Source of the DNA: Rhynchopus euleeides
Taxonomy: Eukaryota > Euglenozoa > Diplonemea > Diplonemida > Diplonemidae
Reading direction: 5' to 3'
NCBI GenBank assembly: GCA_963210315.1
Contig: OY723237.1
Location: forward strand, 992,001 to 1,056,000
Length of the DNA: 64,000 nucleotides
Shown here: in pieces, positions 29,658-40,664 of the stretch
Numbering within the stretch: the stretch's first letter is position 1
Layout of the letters: the number at the start of each line of letters is the position of its first letter
The notes under the pieces: generated by a model
The model's input: the letters and a program-made list of their open reading frames with translations, nothing else
Database searches by the model: none
Told to the model about the DNA's origin: nothing
Translations under genes and position numbers: made by a program

Positions 29658-31675
29658 TGGGGGGAACCTCTAGAGGTAGGGGGCAACCCATTAGTGGCTG
29701 GGGGGAACCTCTAGAGGTAGGTGGCAACCCATTAGTGGCTGGGGGGAACCTCTAGAGGTAGGGGGCAACCCATGAGTGGCTGGGGGGAACCTCTAGAGGT
29801 AGGTGGCAACCCATTAGTGGCTGGGGGGAACCTCTAGAGGTAGGGGGTAACCCATGAGTGGCTGGGGGGAACCCCTAGAGGTAGGGGGCAACCCATGAGT
29901 GGCTGGGGGGAACCTCTAGAGGTAGGTGGCAACCCATTGGTGGCTGGGGGGAACCTCTAGAGGTAGGTGGCAACCCATTGGTGGCTGGGGGGAACCTCTA
30001 GAGGTAGGTGGCAACCCATTTGTGGCTGGGGGGAACCTCTCGAGGTAGGTGGCAACCCATTGGTGGCTGGGGGGAACCCCTAGAGGCAGGGGGTAACCCA
30101 TTGGTAGGTGGGGGGAACCCCTAGAGGTAGGGGGTAACCCGTTTGTGAGTGGGGGGAACCTCTAGAGGCAGGGGGTAACCCATTTGTGGGTGGGGGGAAC
30201 CCCTAGAGGTAGGGGGTAACCCATTTGTGAGTGGGGGGAACCCCTAGAGGTAGGGGGGAACCCGTTTGTGGGTGGGGGGAACCCCTAGAGGTAGGGGGTA
30301 ACCCATTTGTGAGTGGGGGGAACCCCTAGAGGCAGGGGGTAACCCATTTGTGGGTGGGGGGAACCCCTAGAGGTAGGGGGTAACCCGTTTGTGGGTGGGG
30401 GGAACCCCTAGAGGTAGGGGGGAACCCGTTTGTGGGTGGGGGGAACCCCTAGAGGTAGGGGGTAACCCATTTGTGAGTGGGGGGAACCCCTAGAGGTAGG
30501 GGGGAACCCGTTTGTGGGTGGGGGGAACCCCTAGAGGCAGGGGGTAACCCATTTGTGAGTGGGGGGAACCCCTAGAGGTAGGGGGGAACCCGTTTGTGGG
30601 TGGGGGGAACCCCTAGAGGTAGGGGGTAACCCATTTGTGAGTGGGGGGAACCCCTAGAGGCAGGGGGTAACCCATTGGTAGGTGGGGGGAACCCCTAGAG
30701 GTAGGGGGTAACCCGTTTGTGAGTGGGGGGAACCTCTAGAGGCAGGGGGTAACCCATTTGTGGGTGGGGGGAACCCCTAGAGGTAGGGGGTAACCCGTTT
30801 GTGAGTGGGGGGAACCCCTAGAGGTAGGGGGTAACCCGTTTGTGAGTGGGGGGAACCTCTAGAGGCAGGGGGTAACCCATTTGTGGGTGGGGGGAACCCC
30901 TAGAGGTAGGGGGTAACCCATTTGTGAGTGGGGGGAACCCCTAGAGGTAGGGGGTAACCCATTTGTGGGTGGGGGGAACCCCTAGAGGTAGGGGGTAACC
31001 CATTTGTGAGTGGGGGGAACCCCTAGAGGCAGGGGGTAACCCATTTGTGGGTGGGGGGAACCCCTAGAGGTAGGGGGGAACCCGTTTGTGGGTGGGGGGA
31101 ACCCCTAGAGGCAGGGGGTAACCCATTTGTGAGTGGGGGGAACCCCTAGAGGCAGGGGGTAACCCATTTGTGAGTGGGGGGAACCCCTAGAGGTAGGGGG
31201 TAACCCGTTTGTGGGTGGGGGGAACCCCTAGAGGTAGGGGGGAACCCGTTTGTGAGTGGGGGGAACCCCTAGAGGCAGGGGGTAACCCATTTGTGGGTGG
31301 GGGGAACCCCTAGAGGTAGGGGGTAACCCGTTTGTGGGTGGGGGGAACCCCTAGAGGTAGGGGGTAACCCATTTGTGAGTGGGGGGAACCCCTAGAGGTA
31401 GGGGGTAACCCGTTTGTGGGTGGGGGGAACCCCTAGAGGTAGGGGGGAACCCGTTTGTGAGTGGGGGGAACCCCTAGAGGCAGGGGGTAACCCATTTGTG
31501 GGTGGGGGGAACCCCTAGAGGTAGGGGGTAACCCGTTTGTGGGTGGGGGGAACCCCTAGAGGTAGGGGGTAACCCATTTGTGAGTGGGGGGAACCCCTAG
31601 AGGTAGGGGGGAACCCGTTTGTGGGTGGGGGGAACCCCTAGAGGTAGGGGGTAACCCATTTGTGGGTGGGTCCAT
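29658..31675. repeat. 41-bp minisatellite, ~49 copies
   Basis: Tandem units contain GGGGGGAACCCCTAGAGGTA, then GGGGGTAACCCATTTGTGGGT. The left third uses CCTCTAGAGG and CATTAGTGGCTG variants, while the right part uses CCCCTAGAGG and CATTTGTG(A/G)GTG, so the array grew by spreading of variant blocks. No ORF of note. Confidence 0.95.
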
Positions 31676-31950
31676 TTGTGGTAAATTTACTGGGTTCTGG
31701 TGCCCACCGCCTCCCCTTTTGAGCGCTTGAAACAGCGTTTCCGGGACCCGGCACTGCTCGCAGTGGGCTCAAATGTCCAAAAACGACCCATTCTGAACCC
31801 CCCCAAAAAAAAAATGCGAGCACCTCCCCCTTGGCACGCCGGTCTTACGACAACCCGGCCTATTTCTGGTGCTGGGAAAAAAACGGAAAAAAACGGAAAA
31901 TCAGGGTGTCGATTTTGGGATTTTCCGTTTTTTCGTTTTCCGTTTTTTTT

Positions 31951-32134
31951 TAAGCACACTCGTGTGAGCGGAAAGCGCCCCACCACAGCTGCAACCAAAC
32001 GTGCTCTATACACTAACCCCACCCTTCATCAGGCTCAGGGTGTGATCAGTTCAGGGTTTTGTGTGTAGAAGCGTCAACGCAACAAACAAAAGGAAATTCA
32101 TCAGAGCGGTTGTAGCTGTGAAGTGATCGGGCGC
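31951..32134 (-). mobile_element. Solo split-direct-repeat unit
   Basis: One 184-bp unit is the reverse complement of the B-A unit repeated at 48619-49182. It has no interior and is bounded by A/T runs at both ends. It is the counterpart of a solo LTR, left by recombination between the repeats or by insertion of an empty circle. A single difference (ATCGGGCGC against ATAGGGCGC) is visible near its edge. Confidence 0.88.
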
Positions 32135-33435
32135 TTTTCGGATTTTTTTTCGTCGAATTTTGACCAAGTCGCAGCCAGCGCCCACAGGCGGAAAAAACGA
32201 AAAAAAAGGAAAAAACGGAAAAAAACCGAAAAAATCGACACCCCCCAGAGAGAGAGATTTTGGCGGGTGCGAATATTCCCTTTTCACGGAGGGTATATTT
32301 TCACACGTTACTATAGGTGACAGTCAATCCAACAAAAGAAACCAGCATGGGGTGGATGTTGACCGCGAAAATAACACGGCGGCGGGAGAAGAAATCGGAA
32401 GACCAGTAAAAACGGAAACAACTGGAGATCGTGTGCGGAGATAGAGATAGAGAGAGAGAGAGAGGAAGAGCTACACCAGCCGCTTGTGCTCTTCAAAACC
32501 GCAGAACACCCCCTGCTCGCCACCCGGATCCAACCCCTGCGGCACGATCTGCAAAAACAGGGCGAATTCGGCTTGTCCTGTGATACCAGCGCAACCCCCC
32601 CCACAACACCCCCGAAGGGCCTGGAGGGGGCACGCTGGCCCTCCGTCACCACCACCCCACGCCTTTCCAAAGGTTGCTGTCGTGAGGTGAAGAGCGGGCC
32701 AAAGGCTCAGCGGAGAGTGGGGAGGACAGGAGGGGGGGGTGGTGCATGGGGTAGTTGTGCAGATAGACTCCGGGAGGGAAGGGAGGGGGGGGGGGAACCC
32801 GGTAACTTGGCTTCCCCCCCCCCCCACCCCCTCGTTCCGTTCCGTTCCCTTCTCTTCCGTTTCCACATTATGGGTTTGCATTGTGTTGTTTCGGTTTCTC
32901 CAGAATTTATTTGGGGGGTTTTTTTTAAAAAAAAGATTCTTCTTTCCGCAGGTTCATTCGTTGGTGTGTAAGGTGTCCACGTTTTGAATGGAGGGGGGGG
33001 TGGGGGGGAGGGGGGCCGATCCCCTCCCCCCTCCTCCCCGCCCGGCTTGACACCCTCCACCTGACATGATTTTTCGTGCTGTTGGCAGTGGTGATGCACA
33101 CCAAGAACAGGGTGGTGCTCTGCTGTCTCCCACACTACTACGCAACGAGCCACATGACAAACCACATCGGATGCCACCCCTTACATTTTTTTTGGCACAA
33201 AACTCCACAGACTTTAGCGGGAGTGGAGGGGGGTAGATGACGTTGCGGCGAACCAAACCACAGTGCGGCAAGCGGTGGCGGTGTGCCCCGTTGGGGCAAT
33301 GGGCATCTGAAACCGCAATGCGCGTGTGTGGGTGTGTGTGGAGGCGTCAGCAAAGGAAATCGTGCCCCTAAATCACATGTGCCCCTCTTGTTCGATTTAT
33401 GATCGATAAACACTCCCCACTCGCACCTGCAAAAC
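32135..33435. other. No gene recognised
   Basis: A-rich and G-rich tracts, a GA run at 32445-32463, and opposed ORFs without domains. The AAAACGGAAAA-type tracts on both sides of the solo repeat suggest it landed in simple-sequence DNA. The 3' UTR or last exon of the coiled-coil gene may reach into 33436-33700. Confidence 0.35.
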
Positions 33436-33727
33436 TTAAGTGGAAGAAGAGCCCGGAACACGGCTCGACACAGCTCCTCCGGCAGAAATATGGAAGAAGA
33501 ATGTTGGACCGGGGTCTGAAGTGCATTTTTGAGCACACGCACACAAGATTAAAAGCGTTTCAGGCGCCTTCATGCGCGGGCGTGCCTTGATGGAGTCAAT
33601 CTCAACGATCTCCGGTGCTGGGGCTTTTTCGGCCGGCACCTCAGACTCAGGAAAGGGTGATATTGAGTAAACACCCAAATAATAGCGCTGCAAGCTCTGC
33701 CACTCTGCGGCCCCTGCTCCACCCGAC

Positions 33728-36700
33728 TCACCTGCTCTTTTTGCTGCCCGTGCCGGACTGGTGAGCGGCAACGACAGCGCGCAGCTCCTTCGTCTTCTCC
33801 TTCTCCTTCTTGAGGCTGTCCTCCAGGCGCTCCTTCTCCTCCTTCTGGCGGCGAAGCTGTGAAAAGAGGAGGAGTGTTCGTATCGCTGCGGGTGACACCC
33901 TGAGACACCCCTGCCAGCAACTGTGGGAGAACAGTTCCGGGCTACTTTCTGTTGAGCGCAGGACCAAAACCGGAGGGGCTGCACGCGTGTGTGCAGCCGA
34001 GCCACACATGCGGCTGAAAGCGGCTCGGCATACCTTGTCCTGGTGCAGCTCCAGCTGCCTCTTGACCTCCTCCAGCTTCTTCTCCAGCTTGCCGCAGTCC
34101 TTCCCCACGGCGGGCGATGCAGACGGCGCTGTCGCAGGCGAGACGGGTGCATTGCCCTCCGCCGCCTTGAGACGCGCCTGGAAGGCAGTGGCAAGGCGCT
34201 GCAGGTCCGCCTTCTCCCGCAGCGCTGCAGCAGGGCGGGTGGTGGTGGTGTTTGCGGTGCCGGCAACAAGGTGCCACGAAGACAGAGACAGGGGCTGTGG
34301 CATCCCTGGCTGCCCCTGTGTTCACTCCCCTGCATACCTTTGGCCAGCTCGTCGTGCACCTGTGTTGTGTTCTTCAGCCCGAGCGCCTCCGACTTCGGGG
34401 AGGGTTTCTCTGCGTGTTTGCGCAGCTTCTGCGCCTCCTCCACCGCCGCCTTCTCTGCAGCTTGAGACTTCTTGAGGGACTCGACAGCCTCCTTGTGGCT
34501 GCGTTGCAGCTCGGTGTACTTCTTCTGCAGCTTCGCCTCGCTGGAGGACTCGAAGGGTTCGTTGATCTTCCCCCCGATCACCTTCACCGCACGCTCGTAG
34601 ACCTTCCTGTCGTGCGCTTCGAACAGGCGCTTGATCTTCGTGTCGTCATCATGCTGCTTGCGGAGAACCTCATTCTTCTCCTCAAGCGCCTTCATAGCCT
34701 CATACCCGCGGCTCAGCTGCTCGTGCAGCCTGTCGTACTTCGCCTTGTAGTTGTCGTTGCTCGCAGCGGCTGCAGCGGTGGCCTCATTCTTTCGCTTGCT
34801 CTCCGTGTCCCTCTTGTCGCGCGCCTCCTTCTCGTCAGACAAGGCGCTGAGGCGCGTCTCGAGGTTCCCCCTGCGCTCCTCCAGCACCTGCATGTCGCCT
34901 GCCTGCGTCTGGTGCTCTTTATGCAGCTTCTCCAGCTGGTCTCGCAGGTCGCGGTTGGACTCGCGCAGGGTCGACGCGATGCTGGTCAGCATCCGGATCT
35001 GCTCTGCTGCCTGCTCCAGGTCTTCCTGCGAAGCAGGGGCCGCAGTGCCCTCTGCAGGTGGTGTTGGGGCTGCCGGCTCGTGGTCCTGCTGCTGCTGCTG
35101 CTGCTGCTGCTGGGTGTGGGGGACCGCGTCGGGCGCGTGGCTTTCAGACTGCGACTCCGACGTCTCGTCGTCAACCTCGTCGATTGCGATGCCCTTCTTG
35201 GTGCCCTGCGGCGACAGCACCGTCTCCTCCTTCGCCTCGTCGTACACCCAGCCCATCCCCGAGAAGATGTCTGCGGGTGAGGCAAACACAGGCGGGCGGG
35301 CTGCCTTCGCCTTCTTGCTCTTGCCCTTGCCCTCACGGGGGGGCGATGCAGGCTTTGCTTCCGCGTTCTGCTTCAGACGGTCCGCCGCACGACGCGCGGC
35401 ATCGGCACGGCTTGCATCAGCCAAAGCATGCATGTCCCTGCAGAGAAGACAAGAGGGGGGGCGTGGTGTCGGGTCTGCAGTGCCAGGGCGAGCCAGGGTT
35501 TGAATACTTCCGAAAAAGACATAAAACAATCTGTGGCCCCCAGGTTTGGCTAACCCCAAGCAATCCGGTTTGCTACACCTGGAATCGTCTCGATAACGAG
35601 CGCCACCCCCCACCCCCTACCCCCCACAACAAGCAGCCCAGCCCGCCATGCCATACCTGCGCGACGACGCCTCCGCCTCGCCCACCTCAAGGCGCACCAG
35701 GTCCTCGCTTGTCTGCACGTCAACAAGGTGCTGGATCGCCATCTGCTCTTGATGGATCTCGATCTCCGTCTTGCTGTTGATGTACGCCCCCTTGAGCCCC
35801 TTTCGCCGCTTGTGCTCCTCCTTCTCCACGTCGTGCCTCGCCACCTTCTCGTCGCCGGCAACAGCCGCGGTGCCCAGCTGCAGCTTCTCGATCGCCGCAA
35901 CCTTCTGCGCAGCCTCCCGCTCCTGCCGCTTCAGCGCCTCCTTCTCCTCGGGAGTCGTCTTCGTCGAAGGGTCATACGTCGCCACCTCGATGTGCTCCTC
36001 GTCGAAGTTGACATGCCTGTCCCGCGAGGCACAGCTGTCCTGCCTCCGTAGCCCGCCAGGCGTGCCCACCTCCACTGGGTCGCACATCACCTTGATGGGA
36101 CACCGGAACCCTGACGGCACGGGCATCGCGGATATCGCCGGCGACTTCGGCATCGGCGACTCCACAGGCGAGTTCGATCCAGACCGCGGCGTGGTCGCCG
36201 TGGCATCCTGCGTGTTGCAGGGCTCAGCCTTCTCACTGCAGAGGGGAGACACGTTAGCGCCTGTGGTGACCACCGCGGTGGCTGGGAACCAACACGCCTC
36301 CCCTGTCGGGAACTGCACCTTGATGTGGCCCGCGTCGGTTTCAGCCACCACACCCTCGCGGCCCGCGTGGCGCGCCTTGGCGGGCTGCCACACGGGTAGG
36401 GTGGGGTCGGCGCGGCACAGCTTCTCCAGGTTCAGGGCATCTGGCGTGATGGTGGCCTGCTGCGGTGCGGCGCGGTGTGCCTTCTTGGGGGTGGTGCGGC
36501 TCTGCTTCTGCGGGCTTCCCTTGGCGCGGCGGACCAGCTGCAGGTTCGCCTCCCGCAGCGACTTGCTGTTGTAGGGTGCCGGGAAGCGGACCCCGAACCG
36601 CTCCTTCTCGCGCTGCACCTGGGTGACGGTGCCGACAACGCCGTTGATGGCGGGGAGGGCTTTGATGCCTTTTGCCATCACCTCGTCGCCCACCTCGAAG

Positions 36701-36744
36701 GCGGGCTCGTCCTGCAGCCAACCGACATCGTCAAAGTTGCACAT
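33728..36744 (-). CDS. Spliced coiled-coil protein with SH3/Tudor-like N-terminus
   Basis: Four exons in phase: 36744-35657, 35437-34338, 34224-34034 and 33856-33728. All donors are GTATGC/GTATGG and acceptors CTGCAG or TTCACAG; the codons split across the introns agree. The product is about 835 aa. Residues 15-75 look like a small beta-barrel (AFEVGDEVMAKGIKALPAIN, GVVGTVTQVQ). A second such segment lies near 130-160 (AGREGVVAETDAGHIKVQF). Then come a charged region, a poly-Gln run near 475 and a long coiled coil to the end. The role is unknown, perhaps cytoskeletal or scaffolding. The 3' end is uncertain: AGCAG at 33731 is followed by GTGAGT, so splicing into a further exon (PAEKAPAPEIVEIDS, 33590-33640) is possible. 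A non-coding or coding 5' exon may lie above the acceptor at 36769. Confidence 0.7.
33885..33960 (+). repeat. GGGAGAACAGTT hairpin repeat, intronic copy
   Basis: It lies inside intron 3 of the coiled-coil gene (34033-33857), on the opposite strand. It has the perfect hairpin AACTGT-GGGAGA-ACAGTT and the TTCTGTTGAGCGCA tail. Confidence 0.7.
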
Positions 36745-36814
36745 CACACAGCAGAGTTGTGTGGCGCCTGCAGCAGGTGGGGTTGATGGGGTTGTGTTCT
36801 GCTGGAAACAAATA

Positions 36815-37015
36815 ACCGTGCTCCTTTCGCTTTGCTGTAGAGACCCTGTCCAGCAACTGTGGGAGAACAGTTCCGGGCGAGTAAACCAATTACTGCCGAA
36901 AGTTGTTTTGTTGAAACGCAGACCACACTCTTTGTGTACACCACTCCCCGGTCTGATGAAGTGGTGTGAGTGGGGACGCACGACCCAGCTAAAGGCACCG
37001 AAAGTTTCCCCAGTT
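36815..37015 (+). repeat. Composite of two hairpin repeats upstream of coiled-coil gene
   Basis: The segment 36815-36880 is a GGGAGAACAGTT copy (GTGCTCCTTTCGCTTT, CCCTGTCCAGCAACTGTGGG). The segment 36910-36995 is the best-folded CTGATGA copy: ACACCACT pairs exactly with AGTGGTGT across CCCCGGTCTGATGA. The tandem placement of the two families suggests they may be parts of one larger mobile unit. Confidence 0.6.
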
Positions 37016-37509
37016 GGCTACGCCGAACTAACAAAAAAAAACTTCTCCGCAAATCTTGCAAGTGGTATTGTCATAATGACTCATTGTAAGAGCCATGCGT
37101 GGGAAACGGGGTGGGAAAGTTGTGCTGGCCTCCACACCTCTGTGTGTGCTGCGCTGCCAGTGAGCCCGGTGAAGCGAAGTGCTGAGCCCGTGTGCCCACC
37201 CCAGACATGCACAGGCTAGGTTCGCTTCCGCCCAAACCCGGCAGACGCCCCCCCCACCCCCCCTCCACATCTAGGGTACCTCTGGAAAAGGAGCAGAATC
37301 CAGAACACCTCATTCTCTCCCCCCCCCCCCACCATGTTAATCTGCCCAACTGGTGAACCGAATCACCAGCAGAGCCACCACCACCACCACCACCACCACC
37401 ACCACCACCCCTCCCGTGGAAACCGCCGGCGACCCAATACCCACTCCAACAGGGAAAATTCACCCCCACCCCCCCCTCCCTCTCCACACCACCACCTCGA
37501 GGCAACGCT
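37016..37509. other. Downstream region of GlcNAc-transferase-like gene
   Basis: Contains a (CCA)n run at 37375-37409 and a C-run at 37320-37331. No ORF is supported. Confidence 0.4.
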
Positions 37510-38823
37510 CTAGTCGGTATAGCCCGCTGCCTTCCTCCATTCTCTGCTGTAGGGGGGCGAGCCTTTATACTTGTCACACCAGTAGTCGTTTGCACGGCTG
37601 TGGTCCTTCTTCGCGATGTCGATCCTCGCAAACTCCCAGTAATGCTTGAGGGTGCGGGCGGTGCCCATGCCATACTTCGCTGCCTCCACCGTCACAGCCT
37701 CCGGCAGTGTTGCCGGATCCAACAGAAGCTTCGACGGGTCACTCGGGGAGGGCAGCTGCAGCAGAAACTGAACCCTCTTTGTCGCCACTGTCTGCTGAGC
37801 ATACCAGTCGGTGCGTGCCGACTCCATCCGCGGCTTCCCCTCCCGGTAGTAGTGGTGATAGAGAATATTGCTGCCTGGGGAGAAGAAGTCATAGCCATGC
37901 GTCCACAGCCGCGTTGTGATGAGGATCTCCTCCCCGTGGAATAGAAAGGGCAGGTGTGGGTCAAACGGCGCATCCAACACAAGCTGCCCCGCCCCGAAAA
38001 CCAGACCCGCACCCAGATACGGCTGGGGCCGAGGCTCCGCCGAAGTCCGGTAGACGCCACCACGGAATGGCCCAGGGTAGCCAGCCCCATGCCACATCGC
38101 GTTGGAGCACAGGTAGGCGACATACGGCCTGTCTTCCAGTGGGCTCTTCAAGGGTCTGTCGAGGCCCATCGGGTAGACCGACAGGACGCACTTTGGGGAG
38201 ACCTTTGAGCAGGCCTCGTGATCCCGGAGGATGGCGAGGTCCCAGTCGCGCACGAAGGAGTTGTGTGAGTCAATCATCATGAAGTAGTCCTCACCGCTGT
38301 ACATCAGGCTAGCAAGGTGTCGCGCATAGGTGGGCCCCTTCGCCTCCTTGTAAGGCATGTCCTTCAGGGTGATGCGTTTTGCTGCGCAGAAACCATCCCC
38401 CTCGCAGGGCTGTTTGTACTCCGCGGGCATGCAGTCTTCGTCAGGGAGTGAGGCATCGCGTTGGCAGACCAGCCCAACGTGGATGCGCTCGGGGTGGCGT
38501 GCTTTGGAGAAGATGCTGAGAAGTGTGTCCTTTGTCTCGCTGTCACGGAAGGCAGCAACAGATATGAAAATAGTCTTCAGCGGTGCCGGTGTCGATGCCT
38601 CGATCTGTCCGCCGCCAGGCTTTGCCCCTGCGCCCCTGCCGACGGATGGCGGGGATGTGGTGGTGGTGGTGGCGGCCAGCCCCACAGCGCCTGCGTATCC
38701 GTTCATCATGGCATCGGTGTTCTGGCCCTCGATCAGGCGGCGGTGCATCAGGAAGAGCCAAAATGTCATCATCACAGCGGGCACCATCACAGCGGCAAAT
38801 TTGAGCTTCATTGAAGGACGCAT
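37510..38823 (-). CDS. GlcNAc-transferase-like type II membrane glycosyltransferase
   Basis: A single-exon frame from the ATG at 38823 gives 437 aa. A short basic cytoplasmic start (RPSMKLK) is followed by one membrane segment (about 8-26) and a Ser/Thr/Pro stem, a Golgi type II layout. The catalytic part starts IFISVAAFRDSETKDTL (85-101) and includes GLVCQRD (117-123), YFMMIDSHNSF (180-190, probably the metal-binding DxH) and FHGEEI (295-300). It ends with a C-terminal region containing YDFFSPGSNILYHHYYR. This motif order fits the Pfam GlcNAc family (Skp1-type GlcNAc transferases) of protists. The acceptor is unknown: with a membrane anchor it more likely modifies secreted or Golgi proteins than cytosolic Skp1. 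Confidence 0.78.
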   Translation of the reverse strand: MRPSMKLKFAAVMVPAVMMTFWLFLMHRRLIEGQNTDAMMNGYAGAVGLAATTTTTSPPSVGRGAGAKPGGGQIEASTPAPLKTIFISVAAFRDSETKDTLLSIFSKARHPERIHVGLVCQRDASLPDEDCMPAEYKQPCEGDGFCAAKRITLKDMPYKEAKGPTYARHLASLMYSGEDYFMMIDSHNSFVRDWDLAILRDHEACSKVSPKCVLSVYPMGLDRPLKSPLEDRPYVAYLCSNAMWHGAGYPGPFRGGVYRTSAEPRPQPYLGAGLVFGAGQLVLDAPFDPHLPFLFHGEEILITTRLWTHGYDFFSPGSNILYHHYYREGKPRMESARTDWYAQQTVATKRVQFLLQLPSPSDPSKLLLDPATLPEAVTVEAAKYGMGTARTLKHYWEFARIDIAKKDHSRANDYWCDKYKGSPPYSREWRKAAGYTD

Positions 38824-39448
38824 TTCCCCCCCCCCCCGCCCCCCGACCACACCCCTGGTGGAGCTGGGGTGTGTGTATGTGTGTGTGTGAAACATACACA
38901 TTTCGCCAACACCTTTTTTCAGAAACGTGACCTCAGGTGGGGTGGGGGTGTGCAGGGATTGCGCAACAGCCGGATCACCATAAATACCTCTATAGCCAGA
39001 TGCCAACCACTCTGCGCATGCCACAACAACTGCCGGAAGGCAGTGGTGGCTGCGGGCGCCGGGGATGGTCGATCTGCTGGGAAAACACGTTCAGTGGCCC
39101 CGGGATGCGGTGGGAGACGAGGGGAACGGTGCACAGACGCATCGAGAGACGCGCTGGGGTATCCAGTGGCACAGGGGCTTCAGGAAACTAACTCATCAGG
39201 GATACTGTGCCCCTTTTCGCGTTAGGTAAAGAGGTAGCTATACACCCTGCCCAGCAACACTGCTCAAAACAGCCCCCACACCACCACCACCACCACCACC
39301 CCACACCCTGGAATCACGGCTGTGGGTAGACGGGAACCCGACCACACCTCCTCCATCCCCCCCCCCGGGTGCCTGCCTGCTAGACCTAGACCAACGTTGC
39401 TGCGCACAGCATCGCAAGCCCTTGCTTGCTCTGTGCGGCAAGACCAGC
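38824..39448. other. Intergenic region, no gene recognised
   Basis: C-run at 38827-38838 and CAC-rich run at 39278-39302. Near 39243 there is a fragment CCCTGCCCAGCAACACTG resembling the GGGAGAACAGTT repeat. It lies between two minus-strand genes and probably contains the promoter of the glycosyltransferase gene. Confidence 0.35.
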
Positions 39449-39964
39449 CTAGTGGTGCCCGCAACCACTAGCTTGGCACGCCGACAGGGTGTCCACGTCA
39501 GGCGGGGCGAGCGCCATATTATCCTCTACACGCGCCTGGACCTCAGCGAGGGACGCGTCGCTGAGCAGCGTATTGTCGAGGCAAACCTCGCGCAGCTGGC
39601 GGCTTGCCAGGAGCTCCAGCAGCAGCGGGACAGCCGAGTCGTTCAGCGGGTTGTTCGACGCGTCTAGGCACTGGAGGCCGACCAGGCTGCGCAGCGGGCC
39701 CTCCAGGCGCAGGAACCCCTCGCTTTCGATGTATGACCCGCCGATGTCGACGCGCCGCACACGTTGCCCCCAGCACTCCCCCACCCACCGCAGCACTGCT
39801 GCCAGCGGGCGATCCCGCAAGAAGTAAGGGCGCAGGTCACATGCACCGTCAGGTGTCAGAAAGGTGCCGCGAGCGGCATCCTTGAGCACTCCCGTGTTCG
39901 GTTTAACACCTTCCTCGGTACAGACCTCAACGTAGCGGGCTGCAGGGGTGATAGAGGCGGGCAT
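39449..39964 (-). CDS. Small leucine-rich-repeat protein
   Basis: About 171 aa from the ATG at 39964; an ATG seven codons upstream is an alternative. Residues 70-160 form three or four RNI-type leucine-rich repeats: VRRVDIGGSYIESEGF, LQCLDASNNPLNDSAVPLLL, LREVCLDNTLLSDASLAEV. Such repeats make protein-binding arcs. The N-terminal 60 residues match nothing I know. It is short for an LRR protein, so it may be a fragment or lack further exons on either side. No signal peptide or membrane segment. Confidence 0.6.
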   Translation of the reverse strand: MPASITPAARYVEVCTEEGVKPNTGVLKDAARGTFLTPDGACDLRPYFLRDRPLAAVLRWVGECWGQRVRRVDIGGSYIESEGFLRLEGPLRSLVGLQCLDASNNPLNDSAVPLLLELLASRQLREVCLDNTLLSDASLAEVQARVEDNMALAPPDVDTLSACQASGCGHH

Positions 39965-40024
39965 CGCCAGTGGTGGGGGTTGCAATCGTTTGTGTCGTGC
40001 GCCGAAGCCTGGGTGGGGGGGAAG

Positions 40025-40140
40025 ATAAGGCGTTTTGTTTGTGCGCCACCACCCGGGTGAACAAACCTCACGTGTTTTGCCCGATGAAGGTTTGGTGTGA
40101 ATGTGCGCACAGTCATAGCAACAAGGTAAGGTATATTATT
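40025..40140 (+). repeat. Dispersed ~105-bp repeat with GATGAAGG hairpin, copy 2
   Basis: Close match to 24755-24862. CAAACCT pairs with AGGTTTG, and outside it TGTGCGC pairs with GCGCACA. It lies about 60 bp upstream of the LRR ATG. Confidence 0.7.
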
Positions 40141-40562
40141 GTGCTGCCAACCGTTTGGGTTAGCGTGCTGGCATCGCAGAGAGTGGCCCCGAGAGTACTC
40201 CGTGAGAACGGCTGCCAACTTTCCTTTTCACTGTGGCAAGGCTTTTGTTTCATACATCAGCCCGACATTTCCCTGACTGCGACTCCCGAATTCAGTTCCC
40301 AAATCTCGGGAAAAGTCGGATGAAGATCCGGCGTAGGTCGACCCGACTCCGGCGCGACCTACGCCCGACTGGTCGGCAGGGGTCAGGCGTCGGGGGCGCG
40401 CCGGAAGTTTCACCCGATTCAGGCCCACTTCAATGCATAACAGTACTACAGGTTCAGTCCATTGGCGTAGGGTATACCATGCAGGGAGAAGTGGAAACGG
40501 GATGGGGAGGGTGGGTGGGTTTGTTCTGTCAGTTTCTCCAGACTCTGGACGACCTATCTGGG

Positions 40563-40664
40563 CAGCGTGTGGTGAGTGATGCAACAACACCTGCGATGAG
40601 CAGCCATGCACACATGGCAGTGGCGAAGCGAACATCCGTAACCGTCAAGGCGGGGGGCGGGTGG
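40563..40664. repeat. 100-bp dispersed duplicate, copy 1
   Basis: Nearly identical to 59443-59543 (GCGTGTGGTGAGTGATGCAA to CGAACATCCGTAACCG). On the minus strand both copies can encode MCAWLLIAGVVASLTTR, a signal-anchor-like stretch, but neither is clearly joined to a gene. Confidence 0.75.

Noticed and set aside
29658-31675. CRISPR-like array
   Set aside because: The units are contiguous 41-bp repeats with no unique spacers, in a eukaryotic genome. It is a minisatellite.
34252-35280. 342-aa plus-strand ORF rich in Leu/Arg
   Set aside because: Antisense shadow of the coiled-coil gene; the minus strand has phase-consistent splice sites and sensible protein.
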